Below, piece by piece: positions 30,015 through 37,295 of a stretch of DNA of 64,000 nucleotides; positions within the stretch are counted from its first letter, which is position 1, and every line of letters starts with the position of its first letter. The notes below the pieces were generated by a model that did no database searches, had not been told where the DNA came from, and saw only the letters and a program-made list of their open reading frames with translations. The position numbers and the translations under genes were made by a program. The stretch is from Pseudomonas koreensis (GTDB lineage: Bacteria > Pseudomonadota > Gammaproteobacteria > Pseudomonadales > Pseudomonadaceae), in contig NZ_JAAQYM010000002.1 of NCBI RefSeq assembly GCF_012986595.1, positions 310,001 through 374,000 of the forward strand, given 5' to 3'.

Positions 30015-31361
30015 CTAAACCGCAGGAAACTGAATCCTGAACGCCGCCCCGCCCATCGGCGAATCGCCGAGCATCAGTTTGGCGTTGTAGCTTTCAATGA
30101 TGTCCTTGACCACCGCCAGCCCGATGCCCTGCCCCGGGTGCTGACGATCCAGACGTTCGCCGCGCTCGAGGATCCGCGCGCGCTGATTCGGCGGCACACC
30201 GGGGCCGTCGTCCTCGACGCACAATTCGATACCGTCCAGGGTCTGGCGCACGCTGATACGCACCTCGCCCAGGCACAGGCGATAGGCGTTTTCCAGCAGG
30301 TTGCCCATCATCTCCAGCAATGCACCCTGCTCGATCGGCACGTAGCAATGCTCCGGTAGATCGAAGGCCACCCGCACGTGTTTGTCGCGGTAGACCTTGT
30401 CGAGGGTGTCGCACAGGCTTTTGAGCACCGGTTGCAGACGCACCTGGTGGCGCACCAGGCCGCTTTTGCGCAGGCTGGCCCGCTGCAGTTGATAGCTGAT
30501 CTGCTGGCTCATGCGTTCGATCTGGGTTTGCAGCACCCAGGCCTGATCGCGATCTTCCGGGCGCTGGGCCATGTCCTCACTGACGCCTTGCAACACCGCC
30601 AGCGGGGTTTTCAGGCTATGCGCCAGGTCATCGAGGGAGTCGCGGTAGCGGCTGCGCTGCTGGCGTTCGCTGTGCAGCAGACGGTTGAGCGAGCCGGTCA
30701 GGCGCAGCAGTTCGCGCGGGTGTTGTTCGCTGAGGCTTTCGCGGGTGCCGCTTTCGATTTCGTCGAGTTCCTGACTCAACCGGCGCAAGGCTTTCAAACT
30801 CCAGGTCAGGCCAATCCACAACAGCGCAAGCAAGACAAACAGTGCAGCACCAAAGCCCAGATAAAGGTTGTCGCGCAGGCCTTCGAGCGTCGATTCGTAC
30901 TCGTGCACCGGTTGCAGGGTCACGAAGCTGAACGCCGCACTCTTGCCCCCGAGCAACTTGACTTCGACGTCGTAGACAAAAAATTCCTGACCGCTGGCCT
31001 GGCGAATCCGCGCGAACTCATTGCCCATGCCGTCGTAACGCGGCTTGTAGTTGATCTGCCCTTCTTCTGTGCCCTTGGAGCGCCAGACCAGATGCCCCTC
31101 GCGGTCATAGATGTAGCCCAGCAGACGCCCGTCGGTAAGGTTGAATCGCTCGTCAGGCAACTGCGCCGGCATCTCCAGGCGACCGTTCTCGATACGTGCC
31201 GCCGAGATCAGCGTGGTCACATCCGAGGCCAGGCGCTGCTCGATCGAGTCCTGCAATGCCAGGCTGAACGCGCCTTGCATGGCCGGCAGCAAGCCGAGCA
31301 TGAACAACACCGCCAACGTGGTGGCGGCGAGCATCAAACGAACGCGAAGAGAACGAATCAA
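30015..31361 (-). CDS. phoQ: Sensor histidine kinase PhoQ
   Basis: 448 residues from a TTG that overlaps the phoP stop (TTGA); no upstream ATG is available and the next ATG is inside the first membrane helix. Membrane segments at ~7-27 and ~167-187 enclose a periplasmic sensor. The H-box is DDLAHSLKTPLAVL with His248; N box GNLLENAYRLC, and DDGPGVP and GQGIGLAVVKD complete the ATPase domain. PhoQ senses low divalent cations and cationic peptides in Pseudomonas. Confidence 0.94.
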   Translation of the reverse strand: MIRSLRVRLMLAATTLAVLFMLGLLPAMQGAFSLALQDSIEQRLASDVTTLISAARIENGRLEMPAQLPDERFNLTDGRLLGYIYDREGHLVWRSKGTEEGQINYKPRYDGMGNEFARIRQASGQEFFVYDVEVKLLGGKSAAFSFVTLQPVHEYESTLEGLRDNLYLGFGAALFVLLALLWIGLTWSLKALRRLSQELDEIESGTRESLSEQHPRELLRLTGSLNRLLHSERQQRSRYRDSLDDLAHSLKTPLAVLQGVSEDMAQRPEDRDQAWVLQTQIERMSQQISYQLQRASLRKSGLVRHQVRLQPVLKSLCDTLDKVYRDKHVRVAFDLPEHCYVPIEQGALLEMMGNLLENAYRLCLGEVRISVRQTLDGIELCVEDDGPGVPPNQRARILERGERLDRQHPGQGIGLAVVKDIIESYNAKLMLGDSPMGGAAFRIQFPAV

Positions 31362-32035
31362 GTGCAGCGCTCATTGAACAGGTAGCCGAGACCGCGCACG
31401 GTTTCGATCGGTTTGAACCCGCCCGGACTTTCAAGCTTGCGACGCAGACGGCCGACCAGCACCTCGATCACGTTCGGATCGCGCTCGTCGTCGTCCGGAT
31501 AGAGCTGTTCCATCAGGCGATCCTTGGGCACCACTTGCTGATGGTGGCGCATCAAGTATTCGAGGATGCGGTATTCGTAGGCGGTCAGCGCCAGCGGTTC
31601 TGCATCCAGCGACGCCTGCTTGCGATTGAGGTCCAGCAGCAACGGCCCGGCGACAATGGTCGACTGGGTGAACCCGCTGGAGCGGCGCAGCAAGGCGTTG
31701 AGTCGCGCCTCAAGCTCTTCGAACTGGAACGGCTTGACCACGTAGTCGTCGGCACCGGCAGCGAGGCCTTCGACCTTGTCTTGCCAGTTGCCGCGCGCGG
31801 TGAGGATCAGGATCGGAAACGTCTTGCCGCTCGAACGCAACTGGCGGATCAGGTCCAGGCCGCCCATGCCCGGCAGACCGAGGTCGATCACCGCCAGATC
31901 GAAATTGAACTGTCCGGTCTGGTACAGCGCCTCTTCGGCATTGGCCACGGACTCGACCACATGACCGCTCTCCGTGAGGCGGGTTTGCAGGTGATGGCGC
32001 AACAGCGCTTCATCTTCGACGACCAACAGTTTCAT
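31358..32035 (-). CDS. phoP: Response regulator PhoP
   Basis: 225 residues. The receiver has phospho-acceptor Asp51 (FDLAVIDLGLPGMGG) and Lys in YVVKPFQFEE; the winged helix ends with PIETVRGLGYLFNE. It overlaps phoQ by four bases. In P. aeruginosa oprH precedes phoP; here a divergent dienelactone hydrolase gene lies upstream instead. A PhoP box lies 148 bp before the start, suggesting autoregulation. Confidence 0.95.
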   Translation of the reverse strand: MKLLVVEDEALLRHHLQTRLTESGHVVESVANAEEALYQTGQFNFDLAVIDLGLPGMGGLDLIRQLRSSGKTFPILILTARGNWQDKVEGLAAGADDYVVKPFQFEELEARLNALLRRSSGFTQSTIVAGPLLLDLNRKQASLDAEPLALTAYEYRILEYLMRHHQQVVPKDRLMEQLYPDDDERDPNVIEVLVGRLRRKLESPGGFKPIETVRGLGYLFNERCT

Positions 32036-32083
32036 AACGCTCTCCCGGGCAAATCAAAAAGCTCCAACGTCAACAGCATACTT

Positions 32084-32110
32084 GTGAGGGCGAGTCTGCT
32101 CGCGAAGGCG
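32084..32110. repeat. Single degenerate REP unit
   Basis: GTGAGGGCGAGTCTGCTCGCGAAGG resembles one arm of the GTGGGAGCGAGC family with mismatches, in the phoP upstream region. Confidence 0.5.
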
Positions 32111-32182
32111 ACGGCACAGGCGACAACTTTCTCATTGCTGTTCGATAGGCTGCAAGGTTAGCAAGCCGCCCCTGTACCTGCC

Positions 32183-32199
32183 CTGAACACTCGGTGAAC
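32183..32199 (-). promoter_or_regulatory. PhoP box between phoP and the hydrolase gene
   Basis: On the minus strand the direct repeat GTTCAC-N5-GTTCAG matches the Pseudomonas PhoP box (GTTCAG-N5-GTTCAG) with one mismatch. It is 148 bp upstream of phoP and 58 bp upstream of the divergent hydrolase gene. Confidence 0.75.
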
Positions 32200-32256
32200 A
32201 TGCACTGAATCAAATCGACTAGGCTGTCCTGACCACTTTCGATAAGGAGACCGACC

Positions 32257-33048
32257 ATGCGCCTGTTCCTCGCCCTCGCCCTGCTCGCTGCCAGCAGCCT
32301 GGCCAACGCCGCGATCAAGACTCAGGAGATTCCCTACCAGAGCGCCGACGGCACCAGGCTGATCGGCTATTACGCCTACGACGACGCAATCAAGGGCAAG
32401 CGCCCGGGCGTGGTGGTGGTGCATGAATGGTGGGGCCTGAACGATTACGCCAAGCGCCGCGCCCGCGACCTCGCCGAACTGGGTTACAGCGCGCTGGCGA
32501 TCGACATGTACGGCGAAGGCAAGAACACCGAGCACCCGAAAGATGCGATGGCGTTCATGCAGGCCGCGACCCAGGATGCCGCCGCCTCCAGCAACCGCTT
32601 CGAGGCCGGGCTCAATCTGCTGAAGCAACAGCCGCAGACCGACGTGAATAAAATCGCCGCCATCGGCTATTGCTTCGGCGGTGGCGTAGTGCTCAACGCC
32701 GCGCGTCAAGGCGAACCGCTGGCGGGCGTGGTGAGCTTCCACGGCGCACTGGCGACCACCACCCCGGCCACGCCCGGCAGTGTGAAGGCGAAAGTTCTGG
32801 TCGAGCACGGCGCGCTGGACAGCATGGTCACCGCCGACAACGTCACCGCGTTCAAGGCGGAAATGGACAAGGCCGGCGCCGACTACACATTCGTCAGCCT
32901 CGACGGCGCCAAGCACGGCTTTACCAACCCGGATGCCGATCGTTTGAGCCACGGTGAACACGGTGGCCCGGATATCGGCTACAACAAGGCAGCCGATGAA
33001 AAATCGTGGGCGGACATGAAAGCGTTCTTCCAGAAAATCTTTGGCTGA
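32257..33048 (+). CDS. Exported dienelactone hydrolase family protein
   Basis: 263 residues with a signal peptide (MRLFLALALLAASSLANA). An alpha/beta hydrolase of the dienelactone hydrolase family: VVVVHEWWGLNDYAK, nucleophile Cys139 in IGYCFGGGVV, the Asp in EHGALDSMV, and the catalytic His in GAKHGFTNPDA. Cytosolic homologues open dienelactones in chlorocatechol breakdown, but a periplasmic form has no known substrate. It shares its upstream region, with a PhoP box, with phoP. Confidence 0.9.
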   Translation: MRLFLALALLAASSLANAAIKTQEIPYQSADGTRLIGYYAYDDAIKGKRPGVVVVHEWWGLNDYAKRRARDLAELGYSALAIDMYGEGKNTEHPKDAMAFMQAATQDAAASSNRFEAGLNLLKQQPQTDVNKIAAIGYCFGGGVVLNAARQGEPLAGVVSFHGALATTTPATPGSVKAKVLVEHGALDSMVTADNVTAFKAEMDKAGADYTFVSLDGAKHGFTNPDADRLSHGEHGGPDIGYNKAADEKSWADMKAFFQKIFG

Positions 33049-33057
33049 CATTGCCCC

Positions 33058-33192
33058 TGTGGCGAGGGAGCTTGCTCCCGCTCGGCGGCGAAGCCGTCGC
33101 AAAAACCTGCCGATGCGGTTTACCTGACAGACCTCATCCACAGTTTTTTGGGCGGCTTTGCCCCCCCAGCGGGAGCAAGCTCCCTCGCCACA
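33058..33192. repeat. Paired REP (GTGGCGAGGGAGC type)
   Basis: An inverted pair with ~25-bp arms and a ~85-bp centre between the hydrolase and phosphopantetheinyl transferase genes. Confidence 0.82.
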
Positions 33193-33243
33193 AAAGTACG
33201 CAGCCTCTACCCAGTCGTGGCTTCAACCGGCAAAATGCCCGCC

Positions 33244-33969
33244 ATGAATTCCAGCCCGATCCTCCCCGCCTGTTGCACCCCGCTCGACGCCCACTGGCCG
33301 TTGCCTAACGTGTTGGCCGACAGCGTCCTGCTGAGCACCCGTTTCGACCCCGGGCAACTGCTGGGCGATGACTTCCAGCGCAGCGCCATCGAGCCGCCGC
33401 CGAGCATTCAGCGTTCTGTTGCCAAGCGTCAGGCAGAGTTTCTCGCCGGGCGGATCTGTGCCCGCGCCGCGTTGCAGCAGCTCGAAGGCTCAAGCGTGAT
33501 CCCGGCGATTGGCGAAGACCGCGCCCCGGTGTGGCCGCCGCATATCTGCGGCTCGATCACCCACAGCACCGGGCGCGCGGCGGCCATCGTCGCCAATAAA
33601 CGGCACTGGCGCGGCTTGGGCATGGACCTGGAAAACCTGCTCGACAGCGACCGCGCCGAACGCCTGGCCGGAGAAATCCTGACGCCAGCGGAATTGCAGC
33701 GCATGGCTGCCGGCTCGCCGGAGCAATTGGGACTGTGCGTAACGCTGACGTTTTCGGTGAAAGAGAGCCTGTTCAAGGCGCTGTATCCGATCGTGCAAAA
33801 GCGCTTTTACTTCGAGCACGCCGAAGTGCTGGAGTGGACGGAGCAAGGTCAGGTGCGGCTGCGGCTGTTAACCGATCTGTCCGCTGAATGGCGCCATGGC
33901 ACCGAGCTGGAGGCGCAATTTGGGGTGCTGGATGGGCAGTTGTTGAGTCTGGTGAGCATTCCTGCCTGA
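33244..33969 (+). CDS. 4'-phosphopantetheinyl transferase (EntD/PcpS type)
   Basis: 241 residues from MNSSPILPACC; an ATG three codons earlier is possible. It transfers the phosphopantetheine arm of CoA to carrier proteins of fatty acid and siderophore synthesis. Marks are VAKRQAEFLAGRICAR, GSITHSTGRAAAIV, the Mg-binding GMDLEN and the FSVKESLFKALYP motif. P. aeruginosa has a single PPTase of this kind, PcpS, which serves both primary and secondary metabolism. Confidence 0.92.
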   Translation: MNSSPILPACCTPLDAHWPLPNVLADSVLLSTRFDPGQLLGDDFQRSAIEPPPSIQRSVAKRQAEFLAGRICARAALQQLEGSSVIPAIGEDRAPVWPPHICGSITHSTGRAAAIVANKRHWRGLGMDLENLLDSDRAERLAGEILTPAELQRMAAGSPEQLGLCVTLTFSVKESLFKALYPIVQKRFYFEHAEVLEWTEQGQVRLRLLTDLSAEWRHGTELEAQFGVLDGQLLSLVSIPA

Positions 33970-33993
33970 AGGTTTTTCAGCGCCGGTGAGGAC

Positions 33994-34090
33994 CTCATCG
34001 CTGGCAAGCCAGCTCCCACAGGGTTCAGGGATGTATCTAAAAACTGTACTCACCACAGACACTGTGGGAGCTGGCTTGCCAGCGATGGGG
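33994..34090. repeat. Paired REP (CTGGCAAGCCAGCTCCCACA type)
   Basis: An inverted pair with ~27-bp arms between the convergent PPTase and sensor kinase genes. One arm of this type is also found inside the pirS-like gene. Confidence 0.85.
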
Positions 34091-34111
34091 CCGGCAAAAC
34101 CACCACAAAAC

Positions 34112-35722
34112 TCAGCGCCGCTCCTGATTCCTCGGCCAGCTCAGACTGAAGCAAGCCCCACCCAGGCTTTTGCTCTTGTTGATCAATGCCCGACCGTCAT
34201 GCCAGTGGATGATCCTTCGCACAATCGACAGGCCCAGCCCATGCCCGCCCGACGCCCGGGTGCGACTGTCATCCAGGCGCAGGAACGGCGTGAAGATGCG
34301 CTCCCAGGCCGACTCCGGCACGCCCGGCCCGTCATCCTCGACGTCGACCCGACAGCGCAATTGCCCGACCTGATAGCTCACCGTCACCTTCGAACGCGCA
34401 TGGCGCATCGCGTTGCTCACCAGGTTCTGCAACGCGCGGTGCAGAAAGCGCGGCTCGGCCTCGACCCAGGCGCCATCATTGTCCGCCGCTGACAGGCACA
34501 ACCCGCGCTGCACCGTGACCTCGGCGCGCAACGGCGCCAGCTCCTCGATCACCTGATTGACCAACGCATCAAGATCGATGCGTTGAAAGGTCAGCGCGGG
34601 CGAGCCCTGCTCCAGCCGCGCGTAGGTGAGCATTTCATCCACCAGCTTATCGAGGTCCTCGATGTCATGATCCATGCCCTCGCGGTACTTTTCCAGTGCC
34701 TGCGGGGTGGTGGCCGAGCCGATCATCTCCAGCCCGAAACGCAGGCGCGCCACTGGCGTGCGCAGTTCATGGGACACCGCACGCACCAGTTCGCGCTGGA
34801 TGGCCAGCAACTGCTGCAGGTGCTCGGCCATGCCGTTGAACGCCGCCGCCAGGCGCCCGACCGAATCAGCGCCGCGGGCCGGCACACGGGTTTCCAGGCT
34901 GCCCTTGGCAATGCGCGTGGCCGCCGCTTCCAGTCCACGCAAGCGCCGCTCAAGCTGACGCACCAGCAGATAAACGATCAGACCGATCAGGCTCAAGCCG
35001 AGAGCGGCGATCAGCACCAGCCATTGCGGCGGATACGGATTCATTTGATACAGCGGGCCGATCTCCAACACCCACGGCGTGCCGACCATGCCGGCGAACA
35101 CCCGGATCGAATCACCGCCCTTGCCCAGCGCCATGACCGTATCGCCCTCGGACACGCGACGGCTCTGGTCTTCGTCCATGTCGGCCTCGTTCACCGTGAC
35201 CAGCCGCAAATCAAAGCCGAAGCCCTTTTCTTCCTTTAACTGCGCCAGCCGCTTGGGCTGTTCGCCGACCGGGAAACGCACCAGTTCATCGGCCAACAGG
35301 TAAATAGTCGCCCGCGCCAATTGCTCGCTGATCTGCTGCACGTCGCCGGTGAGCACCAGTTGTTCTTTATCGCTGACCATTTTGTAAACCCGCGCTGCGT
35401 GCGGGCCGGTCTGCTCCACCAGCGCCTGACCGCGCTGCACCCGAGTGCGCTGGGACAGATCCAGACCAGTTTCGGAAAACCTCTTCAAGGCCAGCGGAAT
35501 CCCCAGCAACCGCTCCCACACCAGCAGCGCCCGATGGCGCTCGGTCTCGTTCATCGGTTGCAGGTTGTCGGCCATCAGCGAAAAGGTGCCGTGGGCCAGG
35601 CGCTCGCGGTACTGCTCGCTGCGCACCTGATTGAGCAGGTGCAACGCCAGCACGCCAAGCACCGCCACCAGGATCAGCGCGGCGCACATACCGCCGTAGA
35701 TGCGCAGGAAGATCGAGTTCAC
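34112..35722 (-). CDS. Sensor histidine kinase, RstB-like
   Basis: 536 residues from a GTG overlapping the regulator stop (GTGA). A membrane segment (~8-30), a large periplasmic domain (~30-235), a second membrane segment (WLVLIAALGLSLIGLIVYLL), HAMP, H-box RAVSHELRTPVARL, N box NLVSNAMRHA, and DDGPGVPESAW with GHGLGLSIVRR. The pair lies next to nrdA, as PA1157-PA1158 does in PAO1. The signal is unknown. Confidence 0.9.
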   Translation of the reverse strand: MNSIFLRIYGGMCAALILVAVLGVLALHLLNQVRSEQYRERLAHGTFSLMADNLQPMNETERHRALLVWERLLGIPLALKRFSETGLDLSQRTRVQRGQALVEQTGPHAARVYKMVSDKEQLVLTGDVQQISEQLARATIYLLADELVRFPVGEQPKRLAQLKEEKGFGFDLRLVTVNEADMDEDQSRRVSEGDTVMALGKGGDSIRVFAGMVGTPWVLEIGPLYQMNPYPPQWLVLIAALGLSLIGLIVYLLVRQLERRLRGLEAAATRIAKGSLETRVPARGADSVGRLAAAFNGMAEHLQQLLAIQRELVRAVSHELRTPVARLRFGLEMIGSATTPQALEKYREGMDHDIEDLDKLVDEMLTYARLEQGSPALTFQRIDLDALVNQVIEELAPLRAEVTVQRGLCLSAADNDGAWVEAEPRFLHRALQNLVSNAMRHARSKVTVSYQVGQLRCRVDVEDDGPGVPESAWERIFTPFLRLDDSRTRASGGHGLGLSIVRRIIHWHDGRALINKSKSLGGACFSLSWPRNQERR

Positions 35723-36441
35723 AGCGCCAGATCCACGCAGGCTTCGGGGACGAACAAATAGCCTTTGCTGCGGATGGTCTTGATCAGGCGCGGGTGATCG
35801 GGGTCATCGCCGATTTTCGGGCGGATGCGCGAGATGCGTACATCGATCGAACGGTCCTGGCCGTCGTAGCCGATGCCGCGCAGCGCGGTGAAGATCTCTT
35901 CGCGGGAGAGGATCCGCCCGGCATTCGACACCAGCAGCCAGAGCAGGTCGAACTCGGCGCTGGTCAGTTCGATGCCACTATCGCTGAGCCAGGCTTCGCG
36001 CAAGGCGTTGTCCACCACCAGCGGACCGAATTGCAGGCGACGGCTTTTTTCCGCGATCGGCTCGGCTGTGTCACTGCGTCGCAGCAACGCCTGGATCCGC
36101 GCCAGCAACAGCCGTGGCCGCACCGGCTTGCACACGTAATCGTCGGCACCGAGGTCGAGGCCCTGAATCTGGTCGGCATCGTCGGTGCGTGCGGTGAGCA
36201 TCAGGATCGGCCCGTCGTAACGGTCACGCACCTTGCGGCAGATGCTCAGGCCGTCTTCACCGGGCAGCATCAGGTCGAGGATCACCAGGTCCGGCTGCTC
36301 CTTGATGATCCGTGCCGCCGCCAGCGCGCCGTTGCCTTCGATCTCCACGCGCAATCCATTGGCTTGCAGGTATTCGCGGGTGAGTTCGGCCAGACGCTGG
36401 TCGTCCTCGACTATCAATACCTGCCAGGCTTCTTGCTCCAC
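35719..36441 (-). CDS. OmpR-family response regulator, RstA-like
   Basis: 240 residues from a GTG with AGAGG upstream; upstream in-frame codons run into AT-rich leader. Receiver domain: LIVEDDQRLAELT, phospho-Asp in LVILDLMLPGEDG, Lys in YVCKPVRPR. The winged helix carries DRSIDVRISRIRPKIG and TIRSKGYLFVPE. Forms an overlapping operon with the kinase. Confidence 0.92.
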   Translation of the reverse strand: MEQEAWQVLIVEDDQRLAELTREYLQANGLRVEIEGNGALAAARIIKEQPDLVILDLMLPGEDGLSICRKVRDRYDGPILMLTARTDDADQIQGLDLGADDYVCKPVRPRLLLARIQALLRRSDTAEPIAEKSRRLQFGPLVVDNALREAWLSDSGIELTSAEFDLLWLLVSNAGRILSREEIFTALRGIGYDGQDRSIDVRISRIRPKIGDDPDHPRLIKTIRSKGYLFVPEACVDLAL

Positions 36442-36492
36442 CAGTGACCTCTGCTTGCTGTTGTTATTAATAAGGCAGAAACGCATTGCCCC

Positions 36493-36572
36493 TGTAGGAG
36501 CTGCCGCGGGCTACGATCGTTTGACCTTGCTTTCTAAAATCAAAAGATCGCAGCCTTCGGCAGCTCCTACAC
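36493..36572. repeat. Paired REP (TGTAGGAGCTGCCG type)
   Basis: An inverted pair with ~33-bp arms at the start of the 854-bp gap 36442-37295. The remainder of the gap holds a DnaA box, two NrdR-like boxes and a long structured nrdA leader, listed separately. Confidence 0.85.
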
Positions 36573-36851
36573 AGGTGTGCGGTCGCCCGCAGATTCGGAT
36601 CCTCCGGTCTTTTTGTCATCTTTGGGGAGGATAAGAATGGGTAAACACCGCCCGATTGTATAAACGGCGTACAGCCAGAACACAAGTCGCCAAATGCGTT
36701 CGGACAAGGCGGTTTTTTGTGGTAGGGTTCGCGCCCTTAAAAATCCGCTGAAGCGTTTTTCCCGACTGAAAAACAGTGACAAACGGTCTAGCTCAGCAGG
36801 TTCGCGGCCTACACGGGAATTCCTGGTTTCTTACACAATTTACGCACAGGT

Positions 36852-36860
36852 TTATCCACA
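36852..36860 (+). promoter_or_regulatory. DnaA box upstream of nrdA
   Basis: TTATCCACA, a perfect DnaA box, 444 bp before the nrdA start and 30 bp upstream of the NrdR-like boxes. DnaA is known to regulate nrdAB in E. coli. Confidence 0.7.
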
Positions 36861-36889
36861 GCTAGTACGTTGCAAGCCCCCTCGAAACG

Positions 36890-36931
36890 CATTATCTTGT
36901 AGCACGGCGCAAGGAGAGACCCTACATATAG
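36890..36931. promoter_or_regulatory. Pair of NrdR boxes
   Basis: CATTATCTTG (36890-36899) and CTACATATAG (36922-36931) match the NrdR core CWATATATWG at 8 and 9 of 10 positions and are 32 bp apart, the spacing typical of NrdR sites. They should overlap the nrdA promoter. Confidence 0.72.
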
Positions 36932-37184
36932 GGTTTTCCACTCAAACGCCCAACCACATTTCGGACCTGAAACTCAAGCGCTTTATTGCCAGTTTCCGGT
37001 TGAACCAAGCAAGTTTTTCAAAGCCCAAACCGCACTTGCGGATGGCGCCGTTTTTCAGGTTGGAAACGACCGGAACGGTACGGGTGTTGCAGTCAGTACT
37101 GTCACCCTGGAAGGAATCCGGCTCGAGCCCTGGCTCGCAGCCAAAAACTTCGGCAAGGATGCGGCGTCATTAGCCTTTTTCCTA

Positions 37185-37263
37185 CTGGTCCGAAGTTGTT
37201 ATGCCCGACCCCCGTCGGTTGTAGTGCTTCGGACCAGAACGGTGAGCACCATGATGGTGCTCA
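37185..37263 (+). promoter_or_regulatory. Structured 5' leader of nrdA
   Basis: An 11-bp perfect stem (CTGGTCCGAAG 37185-37195 with CTTCGGACCAG 37227-37237) encloses an inner CCGAC-CCCC-GTCGG hairpin (37205-37218). It is followed at 37243-37263 by a 9-bp stem TGAGCACCA / TGGTGCTCA. Both lie within 110 bp of the nrdA start and would be transcribed if the promoter lies near the NrdR boxes. There is no match to a riboswitch class that I recognise. Confidence 0.6.
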
Positions 37264-37295
37264 AACAAACATAGAGAATGTGGAGATCACCCCCC

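Noticed and set aside
36694-37173. Plus-strand 159-aa frame upstream of nrdA
   Set aside because: Arg/Ser/Pro-rich, no Shine-Dalgarno sequence, and it covers the DnaA box and NrdR boxes.
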